Shown here: positions 52,032-59,828 of the stretch, in pieces | Layout: each line of letters starts with the position of its first letter | How positions within the stretch are numbered: the stretch's first letter is position 1 | Assembly: GCF_900105755.1 (NCBI RefSeq) | Contig: NZ_FNTQ01000001.1 | Coordinates: forward strand, 6,200,001 to 6,264,000 | From: Streptomyces sp. Ag109_O5-10 | Lineage (GTDB): Bacteria; Actinomycetota; Actinomycetes; Streptomycetales; Streptomycetaceae | DNA: 64,000 bases | Reading direction: 5' to 3' | Translations under genes and position numbers: made by a program | Notes under the pieces: generated by a model | Seen by the model: the letters and a program-made list of their open reading frames with translations, nothing else | What the model was told of the DNA's origin: nothing | The model's database searches: none

Positions 52032-52709
52032 TCAGGAGACGAGGATGTCGATGCCGTCTCCGAGCAGCTTGAGTCCGAGGACGAAGAACAGGACTGCCAT
52101 CACGGCGACGTTGTGCTGGGCTGCCCAGTCTTTCCAGTTGCCGAGTGTGGTCTTGGCTCGCTCTCCTCCGAGCAGGAAAACTGCCAGTGGGGCCAGCAGG
52201 CCGAGGGTGGCGATCACGACGAAGATCGCCAGCGATGCGATTTGCTGCCCGACCGGCAGTCCGGCTGAGCCGATCGCGGCGCCCGCGGCGATGGTCAGCG
52301 GGGCGTTCTTTGCGTTGAGGGCGGCCAGGGCCAGTCCGAGTGCGAAGATCTTGACCGGGGTGAGGCGGTCGATCGCGCTCATCCACTTCGGGAGCTGGGC
52401 TTGCGAGGGGTCCTTGGGGCGGCGGTGCCACTGGCGGGCGCCGAAGAGGACGAGGAACAGGCCCAGGGCAAGCTTGAGGGCTCCTACCCAGGTGGCCGGG
52501 TGCTTGTGGGCGGAGGCACCTGCGGGGGAGGCGACCGCCAGCATGATCGCGCCCAGTGCCGAGAGCCCCAGGATCCAGCCGACAGTGAAGAGGACGCCGT
52601 TGAGACGTCCGCGAGGTGTGGCGAGTATGAGGATGATTGCGATGATCGGGAGCGGGCTGACCGCGACGCCGGCTGCAAGACCCAATACGTCACCGAGAAC
52701 CTTGCCCAT
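52032..52709 (-). CDS. GAP-family membrane protein
   Basis: 225 aa, six membrane helices in two halves. The N-terminal half starts GLAAGVAVSPLPIIAIILIL followed by TPRGRLNGVLFTVGWILGL. The second half has LTPVKIFALGLALAALNAKNAPLTIAAGAAIG. This is the GAP (Sap, sulfolipid-1-addressing protein) family of the LysE-type transporter fold, in which mycobacterial members help export cell-wall lipids. No lipid genes are adjacent. The first gene of the accessory segment reads toward the radical SAM gene. Codon usage is somewhat less G+C-biased at third positions than in the core genes, consistent with transfer. Confidence 0.8.
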   Translation of the reverse strand: MGKVLGDVLGLAAGVAVSPLPIIAIILILATPRGRLNGVLFTVGWILGLSALGAIMLAVASPAGASAHKHPATWVGALKLALGLFLVLFGARQWHRRPKDPSQAQLPKWMSAIDRLTPVKIFALGLALAALNAKNAPLTIAAGAAIGSAGLPVGQQIASLAIFVVIATLGLLAPLAVFLLGGERAKTTLGNWKDWAAQHNVAVMAVLFFVLGLKLLGDGIDILVS

Positions 52710-53331
52710 GATTGCCTCCAGGTGGGGGTCAGAGCGGCTGTCGAGTTGAGCGACGTCTTATGGGAGTGGGAGGCCCGACCGTCTGAACGCGGAGCCCGTG
52801 GATCTGTGGTGGGCGTGTCCGGGACGGGTGACATCGGATCACGGAACCAGGTCCGCGGCCTCTCCGGAGGTGGTGCATCTGGGCGGTGATCCTCAGCGGT
52901 CGGCTCTGTGGCTGTGCGCCTCGGCCAACATGGGACGCAGTTGCCCGAGAGCGTGCCGACGACGAACCTGACATGCTCGCATTCCATGTTCCTGTGCTCT
53001 GAGGAATCTGTCCTTGCGAGCCGTTCGGAGCTCCGAGGGCCTTGGCCTGCTCGTTGTTCCCGGTGGTGCCCCCATCGCGCTCGGCAGTGAGCCGACACCC
53101 GAGAATGCGCCCGTTCTCGGCAGGATGACGGTCGGGGCGCGCCTCAAGAGCAGGCGGGTGCGACCGTAGCCGTCAGACTCTCTCGATGCTCCACTCCGGG
53201 TGACCGCATCACCCCTGGCAGGGGATGCGAGACGAGTTGTCTGTGGTCAGGATGAAGGGGCGAGGGCGATGGCGCCTCACGTCCGAGCGCTTGGCGACTC
53301 TCGCACCGATCCGCGACAGGAGAGCTTCGCG
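52710..53331. other. 622-base intergenic stretch, nothing firmly recognised
   Basis: Lower G+C than the core. Several short frames exist on both strands but none has a ribosome site or coding bias. It must contain divergent promoters for the GAP gene and for the heme-enzyme genes. Confidence 0.5.
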
Positions 53332-53919
53332 ATGACCGCGACAGGTGCAACCCCGTCGGCTCACCCTGAGCACCCGGGCAGGACGGACGGGGTCTCCAAC
53401 GAGTTCACCGTTTTCACCAAGATCAAGCCGGGCGAGGCCGATGCATTGCGCGCGGACCTCACCTGGCTCGCCGACGCGGCGAACGACGAGAACGTCCATG
53501 CGGCGCTGCGCCAGATCGGCACGCTGCATGACGCACGGCACGTCATTTTCGACAATGACACCAGGTTCATGTTCGCCAGCGTCTTCGACGGCTCCTGGGA
53601 CACCTACATCGACGACTTCGCCAAGACGGTGGTCGGGGAACGCTTCGACAAGGTCTTCTCGCACAGTGAAGGGTTCCCCGGCATCAAGGATCCAGGGGTC
53701 AAGGACTGGTTCCTCGCCCACCAGGAGCCCGCAGGAGTCTTCGTCAGTGCCTATCCCGACCTGACCGTTCAGCAGATCTACAAGGACCATCGCGTGGACG
53801 ACGCGTTCCAGGAGGTGCTGGACACCCCCCAGTTCCGGGCGGCACTGGACAACCCCGCGAACGCCGAACTGCTGGCCACGCCGGCCTTCCAGAAGCTGCT
53901 GGAGGAAGCCTCGGCCTAG
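53332..53919 (+). CDS. Small conserved protein at the head of the peroxidase/catalase set
   Basis: 195 aa, ATG with AGGAGA 8 bases upstream. The first half (EFTVFTKIKPGEADALRADL, then ALRQIGTLHDARHVIFDND, FMFASVFDGSWDTYIDDFA) looks like a ferredoxin-like alpha/beta barrel domain, similar in style to antibiotic-biosynthesis monooxygenase and EthD folds. The second half is helical, ending in two short helix pairs with an ALDNPANAELLATPAF motif. No signal peptide. It lies 115 bases before the DyP-type peroxidase gene on the same strand and is likely part of one operon. The fold call is by eye; the function is unknown. Confidence 0.6.
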   Translation: MTATGATPSAHPEHPGRTDGVSNEFTVFTKIKPGEADALRADLTWLADAANDENVHAALRQIGTLHDARHVIFDNDTRFMFASVFDGSWDTYIDDFAKTVVGERFDKVFSHSEGFPGIKDPGVKDWFLAHQEPAGVFVSAYPDLTVQQIYKDHRVDDAFQEVLDTPQFRAALDNPANAELLATPAFQKLLEEASA

Positions 53920-54034
53920 AACCCGCACACAGCCAACCCCCAACCCCACCCGTCCTTGGTGGACCGCGTCGACAGGCGCGCCACAGCCGCTGCCGAATTT
54001 CCAGGCAGAGACCGACGCGGAGGCGCAAGCGATC

Positions 54035-55387
54035 ATGAACACTGCGGACAGCGACAGCGCGGCCGGCACGAGCGTCGAGATCGACGAAGTCCAGAGCGGG
54101 GCCCTGCGGCCGAGGCCCGTTCCGTACGAGGGAAAGTTCGTCTTCCTGCACGTCGAGGACCGCCACGCCGGGCGCGCACTGCTGCGGCGGCTGCTACCGG
54201 TGACCTCGGGTGGTCTGCCAGGCGCAGACCGGAGCCAGGAGGCGTGGGTCGCTCTGGCCTTCACCTATCAGGGGCTGAAGGCCCTGGGGGTGCCGCAGGA
54301 GTCGCTGGACAGCTTTCCGCGGGCGTTTCGTGAGGGCATGGCCGCTCGGGCGGAGCTGATCGGCGACGTGGGTGAGAGTGCGCCGGCCCACTGGGAGGCA
54401 CCGTTCGGAACCGGTGACGTCCACATCGCCCTGAGCGCCCTCTCTTCCGACACGGGACAGCTCGACGAGGAGCTGGAGCGGGCCCGCGTCGCCTACGAGG
54501 ACACCCCCGGTGTCCAGGTGATCTGGCAGCAGGACGTCCACCAGCTCCCGACCGGGCGCACCACCTTCGGCTTCCGTGACGGCATCAGCCATCCGAACAT
54601 CGAAGGCGTCGGACTGCCCGGCTCCAACCCGCAGGAAACTCCCATCAAGGCCGGCGAGTTCATCCTCGGCTACCCCGACGAAACCGGCAGCCTGCCGCCC
54701 ATGCCCAGCCCCGATGTGCTGGGGCGCAACGGGACCTACGCGGCCGTCCGCAAGATCCACACCAACGTGGCGGCCTGGCGGCAGTACCTGCACGCGAACA
54801 CCGCCAGCGCCGAGGAGGAGGCACTCCTGGCGGCCAAGATGGTCGGGCGCTGGCCGAGCGGCGCCCCGCTGGCACTGACGCCGGAGCACGACGATCCGGA
54901 GCTGGCGGCCGATCCGCACCGCGTCAACAACTTCCTGTACCGGGAGAACGACGACCGGGGGTACCGGTGCCCCGCCGGTGCGCACATCCGGCGGACCAAC
55001 CCCCGCGATGCCACCATCATCGGCGATGCGCGGATGCACCGGCTCATCCGCCGCGGCACCACCTACGGTCCGCCGCTGCCCGAGGGCGTGCTGGAGGACG
55101 ACGGCGCCGACCGGGGCCTGGTCGGTGTATTCATCGGCGCCCACCTTGAGCGGCAGTTCGAGTTCATCAAGGCCGAGTGGGTCAACGACGGCAACTTCAT
55201 CGGCTACCCCGGCGAGAAGGACCCGGTGGCTGGGCACCACGGCGGGACCGGCAGCGTCACCATCCCGGAGAAGCCGGTCCGGCGTCGCCTGCAGAACCTG
55301 CCCAGCTTCGTGGTCACCCGTGGCGGCGAGTACTGCTTCGTGCCGGGACTGCGCGCCCTGCGCTGGCTCGCCGAACTCGAGGGCTGA
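54035..55387 (+). CDS. DyP-type heme peroxidase
   Basis: 450 aa, ATG start. Two ferredoxin-like halves. The family motif GxxDG is GFRDG at residues 179-183 with the distal catalytic Asp182. The proximal heme His is His317 in GAHIRRTNPR, and a conserved Arg follows in LIRRGTTYG. Oxidises bulky organic substrates with H2O2. There is no Tat or Sec signal, so it is probably cytosolic, or it may be an encapsulin cargo, but no encapsulin gene is near. Upstream of the catalase-like gene by 57 bases, so a shared message is likely. Belongs to the larger (~450 aa) DyP class. Confidence 0.88.
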   Translation: MNTADSDSAAGTSVEIDEVQSGALRPRPVPYEGKFVFLHVEDRHAGRALLRRLLPVTSGGLPGADRSQEAWVALAFTYQGLKALGVPQESLDSFPRAFREGMAARAELIGDVGESAPAHWEAPFGTGDVHIALSALSSDTGQLDEELERARVAYEDTPGVQVIWQQDVHQLPTGRTTFGFRDGISHPNIEGVGLPGSNPQETPIKAGEFILGYPDETGSLPPMPSPDVLGRNGTYAAVRKIHTNVAAWRQYLHANTASAEEEALLAAKMVGRWPSGAPLALTPEHDDPELAADPHRVNNFLYRENDDRGYRCPAGAHIRRTNPRDATIIGDARMHRLIRRGTTYGPPLPEGVLEDDGADRGLVGVFIGAHLERQFEFIKAEWVNDGNFIGYPGEKDPVAGHHGGTGSVTIPEKPVRRRLQNLPSFVVTRGGEYCFVPGLRALRWLAELEG

Positions 55388-55444
55388 GGGCAATTCCAAG
55401 CCCCTGCAGTTCGATCACGGTCTCTGGGAGGAGAGGTCGGAGTC

Positions 55445-56575
55445 ATGGCAGCAGAGTTCGTCCGCTACACGCCCGACGTCGAAGACGACGACCCGGACTT
55501 CGAACGCAACGTGCAGACGGTGATCGAGAAGACCAAGAACTACATCGCCGAGTCGGTCGAGGCCGGCGGCACCGGACAGGCCCTCCGCGACGCCCACGCA
55601 AAGGGCTACGGGCTGGTCCGCGGGCAAGTGGAGATCCTGGCGGGGCTGCCCCCCGAGTACGCCCAGGGAATCTACGCCACCCCGGGTACCCACGACGCGC
55701 TCATCCGCTTCTCCAACGGCTCGCCCCACGCCGGAGCCGACGCGCGCCTGGGCGCCGCCACCGGACTGGCCCTGAAGATGTTCGACATCCCCGGTCCGAC
55801 CCTGTTGGACGACGAACCGGACACGGGCACTTTCGACTACGCCAACATCAACGGACCGATCTTCTTCTGCAACACGGTCGAGCACTACCTGTTCATCCAG
55901 GATCTGTTCCTGAACGCACCTGCCTACTTCTCCCAGGGCCGCCCCGGCGCACATCGCTTCTACACCGATTTCGTGACCGGAAAGGGAACTCTGGACCAGG
56001 ACAACTGGGCGTGGGACGAGTTCCTGGCCTTCCTGCGCCTGGCGAAGACTCCTCCGGCGAACGTGCTGCTGTCGAGCTACTGGACCATGGGCGCGGTCCG
56101 CCACGGTGACTACATCGCCAAATTGCGCTTCACGCCCGACCCGTCCTCTGCCGCCGCGGTGGTCCGGCGCACCATCGACCCGACCTCGGCAGCGGAGGTC
56201 TTCCGACCTGCCCTGCAAGGCGAGTTGCAGGAACGGCCCTACACCTTCGACATCCAGGTCCAACTCTGCACCGACCTGCGACGCATGCCGGTGGAGGACA
56301 CCACCGTGGAGTGGCCCGAACCGCTCTCGCCGTCCGTCACCGTGGCCAGGCTGCGGCTGCCGCAGCAGGACATCTCCGACCCGGAGAACCTGGAGAAGAT
56401 GGACGCGCTGTCCTTCACCCCCTGGCGGGTCACCGCCGAGCACGCCCCCCTGGGCAACATCATGCGGGCCCGCAAGGAGGTCTACCGGCAATCCTCCATC
56501 GCGCGCCACAAGCTCAACCAACAGCCACGCACCGAGCCGCGCAGCGCCGACGAGGTACTCGGCCCGGCCCAATGA
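55445..56575 (+). CDS. Short catalase-like heme enzyme
   Basis: 376 aa, against about 480 for ordinary catalases, ATG with GGAGAGG upstream. The distal His lies in DAHAKGYGLVRG (His51), followed by RFSNGSPHAGADARLG and GLALKMF. The heme-ligand motif RxxxY is RKEVY (Arg343, Tyr347) in GNIMRARKEVYRQSS. The C-terminal flavodoxin-like and helical extras of large catalases are missing. Relatives include mini-catalases and catalase-related allene oxide synthases or hydroperoxide lyases, so a lipid hydroperoxide or other organic peroxide may be the substrate rather than H2O2. Last gene of the peroxidase operon, directly before the right border repeat. Confidence 0.8.
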   Translation: MAAEFVRYTPDVEDDDPDFERNVQTVIEKTKNYIAESVEAGGTGQALRDAHAKGYGLVRGQVEILAGLPPEYAQGIYATPGTHDALIRFSNGSPHAGADARLGAATGLALKMFDIPGPTLLDDEPDTGTFDYANINGPIFFCNTVEHYLFIQDLFLNAPAYFSQGRPGAHRFYTDFVTGKGTLDQDNWAWDEFLAFLRLAKTPPANVLLSSYWTMGAVRHGDYIAKLRFTPDPSSAAAVVRRTIDPTSAAEVFRPALQGELQERPYTFDIQVQLCTDLRRMPVEDTTVEWPEPLSPSVTVARLRLPQQDISDPENLEKMDALSFTPWRVTAEHAPLGNIMRARKEVYRQSSIARHKLNQQPRTEPRSADEVLGPAQ

Positions 56576-56604
56576 AGCGGTCCGTGTGGTTGTGAATGGC
56601 TCAC

Positions 56605-56709
56605 TGCCCGCAGATGGACACCAGCATCCAGATCGGCCCGACCGGCAAGAAGCTGCTGCCGCTGACGGTCAAGAACGGCGCGTCTGCGTCCGGCGGGCAC
56701 GTGCACTGA
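56605..56709 (+). pseudogene. Displaced 3' end of the radical SAM gene; right direct repeat
   Basis: 56605-56677 repeats 51608-51680 (71 of 73 bases, first 56 identical). The frame continues to a proper end, LTVKNGASASGGHVH-stop. It is the last ~34 codons of a TIGR03960 gene without the rest, marking the right border of an inserted segment of about 5 kb. Confidence 0.88.
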
Positions 56710-56734
56710 GGCCGTCGGGGGTGGCGGGGCGGGG

Positions 56735-57424
56735 TCAGGCGGTGGCCGGGCCGTGGAGGGCGGCGATGTGTTCGGACGTCGCCCAGCGGCTGTAGGTCGG
56801 GGACTGGGGCCAGCCCTCGGGTGAGTCCTGCCATTCCTCCTGGCGTCCGTACGGGAGGAGATCGATCAGGGCGAAGCTGTGGCCGAGCTGCTCGGTGCCC
56901 CGGCCGTCGGTGTGCCAGGTGCGGTAGACGGTGTCGCCGTCACGCAGGAACACATTGACCGCGAACCCGCCGTCGGGCGGTGCGCCGACGTCCGACCCGA
57001 ACGGGCTGCCGGCCGTCGAGTACCACGTCATCCGGTTGCCGACCCGGCGCTTGTAGGCGAGTGCCTCTTCGATCGGGCCCTGGGTGACGACGACGAATCG
57101 CGCGTCGTACGGGTCCAGGAACTCCAGGCGGGTGAACTGCGAGGTGAACCCCGTACAGCCAGGGCACTGCCATTCCTTTCCGGCGAACCACATGTGGTGG
57201 TAGGTGATCAGCTGCCTCCTGCCCTCGAAGACGTCCGCCAGCCGGACGGGGCCGTCCTCACCCTCCAGCGTGTAGTCGGGCAGCTCCACCATCGGCAGGC
57301 GGCGGCGCTCGGCGGCGATGGCGTCGAGTTCCCGTGTCGCGGCCTTCTCCCGGGCCCGCAGTGCCTCGAGCCGCTGCTCCCAGGCGTTGACGTCGACTAC
57401 GGGCGGTAGGGCGAGGTCGGTCAT
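56735..57424 (-). CDS. DUF899-family thioredoxin-like protein
   Basis: 229 aa from the ATG at 57424, with GAGGA just upstream. The conserved block WFAGKEWQCPGCTGF holds a CPGC pair at the position of a thioredoxin active site, followed by DARFVVVTQGPIEEALAYKRR and WYSTAGSPFGSDVG, typical of the DUF899/AAL-type family. Probable cytosolic redox protein of unknown substrate. Convergent with the right border repeat of the inserted element. Confidence 0.8.
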   Translation of the reverse strand: MTDLALPPVVDVNAWEQRLEALRAREKAATRELDAIAAERRRLPMVELPDYTLEGEDGPVRLADVFEGRRQLITYHHMWFAGKEWQCPGCTGFTSQFTRLEFLDPYDARFVVVTQGPIEEALAYKRRVGNRMTWYSTAGSPFGSDVGAPPDGGFAVNVFLRDGDTVYRTWHTDGRGTEQLGHSFALIDLLPYGRQEEWQDSPEGWPQSPTYSRWATSEHIAALHGPATA

Positions 57425-57529
57425 GGTGTCCTCACAGATCTCGTGGACGGCTTCGGCTTGCACGGGGGCAGACCGCTCGGGACGCGCGAACTCATCGGCC
57501 GGCCCGCGGGCACGGTGTGCCGTTCGCGC

Positions 57530-57708
57530 TCAGGTGCCGAGGAACTCGGGGACGAAGATGTCGTCACTGGTGAGCAGCCGGCGGAGAGTCCCTGCTCGTG
57601 GTGGTAGCGCAGGAACGTGTCGACGGCCTTGCGGTCGGCGGCGATGCCGTAGGGCCACCGGTCCTCGCCCAGCAGACGCAGGTTCTCCTCGAACAGCCTG
57701 CTGAATCA
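57530..57708 (-). pseudogene. Remnant of a 4,5-dihydroxyphthalate decarboxylase-like gene
   Basis: The minus strand encodes LFEENLRLLGEDRWPYGIAA, then DRKAVDTFLRYHHEQGLS. After the CTCTCC at this point the frame shifts by one base and continues RRLLTSDDIFVPEFLGT-stop. The joined sequence is the C-terminal end of a 4,5-dihydroxyphthalate decarboxylase/ABC-binding-protein-like family. The 5' four fifths are missing and one base is lost. Confidence 0.6.
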
Positions 57709-58125
57709 GGGGGTCACGAGGCGGCCAGGCGGCCGGCACCGCCCCGGCCGCCGTGGAGCCGGAGCGTGCCGCACGGGTGGTCATGGGCGAGCTGTCGGCG
57801 CTGCTGGGCGGCACGAGCGGCACGAGGAGCGCGAGTGAGGCGAGTGGGGCGAGCGGCACGAGGGGCGCGAGGGGCGCGAGGGGCGCGGAGAGGGCGACCG
57901 GCGTGACGCACCCCTGACGTCACCGGCGGCGCGACCGGAGGCTCGTCGATGTCCGCAGGGGGGCGGGGTGTCCCCCGGGCGCGATCCGGGGGTGCGCGGA
58001 GTGTCCGCCGGGCGCGATCCGGCCGGGCCGGAGTGATGCGCGCGCCGCCGCGGGATCCCTCAAGCCGGCTCGTCCGGCCACCGATGGAGTGGGCAGGAGT
58101 GACGAGTCGGGAAAGGGCTGGTTCT
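57709..58125. other. Repeat-rich leader region upstream of ribB
   Basis: Contains short direct repeats: GCGAGGGGC-like 9-mers near 57850-57890, and CCGGGCGCGATCCGG twice (57973-57987 and 58008-58022). No FMN riboswitch core is visible. No gene recognised. Confidence 0.5.
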
Positions 58126-58782
58126 GTGACGTCAGTTTCGGTGCCGCGGCCGCCGGGTGCGGACCTCGGCACGGTGGCCGTCGCCGTCGAGAATCTGCGG
58201 GCCGGCCGGCCCGTGATCGTGGTGGACGACGCGGACCGCGAGAACGAGGGCGACCTCGTCATGGCGGCCCAGTTCGCGACTGCCGAGGCCCTCGGCTTCT
58301 TCGTCCGCCGGACCAGCGGACTGATCTGCGTGCCCATGGCGCCGGAGATCGCCGACCGGCTGGAGCTGCCGTTGATGGTTCCGGCTGCCTCCGGTCCCGA
58401 GGCCACCGCCTACACCGTCTCCGTGGACGCGGCCGGTGTCGGCTCCGGCATCTCCGCCGCGGACCGGGCGCTGACCGTCCGCACCCTGGCCGAACCCGGC
58501 TGCCGTCCCGACGCGCTGATCCGTCCCGGACACGTGTTCCCGCTGCGGGCCAGGGCCGGAGGAATCGCGGAGCGGCGCGGGCACACCGAGGCGAGCGTCG
58601 ACCTCATGCGCCTCGCGGGACTGCTCCCGGTCGCCGTGATCAGCGAGATCTGCGAGGACGACGGCTCCGTCACCCGGTCCGACCGGCTGCGGGCGTTCGC
58701 CGACGAGCACGGGCTGACCCTGCTGTCGATCGATCAGCTGTCGGCGGCGCTGCCGTTGCGCCCGGACACGAGCGCGGTGTGA
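58126..58782 (+). CDS. ribB: 3,4-dihydroxy-2-butanone-4-phosphate synthase (single-domain)
   Basis: 218 aa from the GTG at 58126, with GAAAGGG 8 bases upstream; ATG 58084 is also open. Converts ribulose-5-phosphate to dihydroxybutanone phosphate for riboflavin. Active-site blocks are complete: VIVVDDADRENEGDLVMAAQ, TSGLICVPM, RPGHVFPLRA and RRGHTEASVDLMRLAG. Most actinomycetes have RibB fused to GTP cyclohydrolase II; this is a free RibB of E. coli size, outside a rib operon. Its stop overlaps the next start (GTGA), so it is coupled to the HAD phosphatase. Confidence 0.9.
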   Translation: MTSVSVPRPPGADLGTVAVAVENLRAGRPVIVVDDADRENEGDLVMAAQFATAEALGFFVRRTSGLICVPMAPEIADRLELPLMVPAASGPEATAYTVSVDAAGVGSGISAADRALTVRTLAEPGCRPDALIRPGHVFPLRARAGGIAERRGHTEASVDLMRLAGLLPVAVISEICEDDGSVTRSDRLRAFADEHGLTLLSIDQLSAALPLRPDTSAV

Positions 58783-59486
58783 CGCCGGTGCGGCAAGCGA
58801 CGGTCTTCGACCTGGACGACACACTGATCGACAGCGGAGCGCAGTGGTCCCGGGTGTGCGCCGCCTTCGCCGCCCGGCACGGGCACCGTTGGCAGGCCGG
58901 CGACGAGGCCGCGCTGCACGGCAACGGCGGCTGGGCGTCGTACGTCGCGGGGCTGTGCGGCGGCGCGGTGAGCAGCGCCGAGGTGGTGGAGGCCTGTACC
59001 ACCGCGATGGTCGGCGCGTGTGCCGAGGGGCGGGTGCGGGCACTTCCGGGAGCGGTGGAGCTGGTTCTCGAAGCGGGACGGCACGGGCCCGTGGGCGTGG
59101 CGACGGCGAGCCCCCGGCGGTTCGTGCTCGCGGTCCTCGGGGAACTGGGCCTCCGTCCGCAGCTGAGCGCCGTGGTGTGCGGGGAGGACGTGGTCCGGGT
59201 CAAGCCCGCGCCGGACCCCTATCTGCGTGCGGCGGCAGCCGTCGGCGTCCCGCCGTCCGGGTGCGTGGCCGTCGAGGACTCGCCGAACGGCATCCGCTCG
59301 GCGGCGGCCGCCGGCATGACCGTTCTCGCCGTCCCCCGCCGGGGTACGCGGCTGCCGGTCGACGTCAGCCGCCTGTCCGCGGCGCAGGCGGGCAGCGCGA
59401 CCAGCGCCCTGCCCGTGCTGAGACGGCTGCTCGCATCCCGGCCCCTGGTCCACGACGAGGCTTCCGGAGCGGTGGCCCGGTCTTGA
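58779..59486 (+). CDS. HAD-superfamily phosphatase
   Basis: 235 aa, GTG start overlapping the ribB stop by four bases. HAD motifs I-IV: FDLDDTLID, TASPRR, Lys in VKPAPDPY, and VEDSPNGIRSA. The helical cap of about 70 residues fits subclass I beta-phosphoglucomutase/phosphatase types. Coupling to ribB suggests the missing-link phosphatase step of riboflavin synthesis (dephosphorylation of the phosphoribitylamino-uracil intermediate). This is inference from context; the family is broad. Confidence 0.82.
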   Translation: MTPVRQATVFDLDDTLIDSGAQWSRVCAAFAARHGHRWQAGDEAALHGNGGWASYVAGLCGGAVSSAEVVEACTTAMVGACAEGRVRALPGAVELVLEAGRHGPVGVATASPRRFVLAVLGELGLRPQLSAVVCGEDVVRVKPAPDPYLRAAAAVGVPPSGCVAVEDSPNGIRSAAAAGMTVLAVPRRGTRLPVDVSRLSAAQAGSATSALPVLRRLLASRPLVHDEASGAVARS

Positions 59487-59575
59487 GCGGAGCGGGCTCG
59501 GCCTTGAGTGGCTCGGCTTTGAGTGGAGCGGGGGCTCGGCCCTGAGTTGGAGCGGAAGCTCGGCCTTGAGCTGCC
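59483..59575 (+). repeat. Degenerate short tandem repeats after the HAD gene
   Basis: Four imperfect copies of a CTCGGCCTTGAGTGGAGCGG-like unit of about 20-30 bases, starting at the end of the HAD phosphatase gene. Confidence 0.6.
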
Positions 59576-59828
59576 CGGGACGGCCGGACCGGGGGCTGGG
59601 GGAGCGGGGGCCGGGTGAACGGCGGTGACGGGGCCGTCCGGTGGGGCCGGGGTGTGCCGATGAGCCCGGATGCCGTTCCTCCGGGTGGGTGACAGACTGG
59701 GGTTCCCGCTCGTCGGTGTGCGGGCCGGCACCTCGTCGACGGCACCGCACAACCCGCGTTCGGGGGGCTACCGGTAGCGGCCGGCAGGGCCCGCTCGGCG
59801 GGCGGTGCCGGCGGACGTGGAGGCGGTC

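Noticed and set aside
52893..53147. 84-codon minus-strand frame in the 622-base gap
   Set aside because: No ribosome site, no coding bias, no recognisable domain, and it overlaps other equally weak frames.
51720..56604. Integrase or transposase for the duplicated-end element
   Set aside because: Every sizeable frame on both strands was read; none shows tyrosine or serine recombinase or transposase motifs.
57709..58125. FMN riboswitch upstream of ribB
   Set aside because: None of the conserved RFN-element core segments can be found; only short direct repeats are present.
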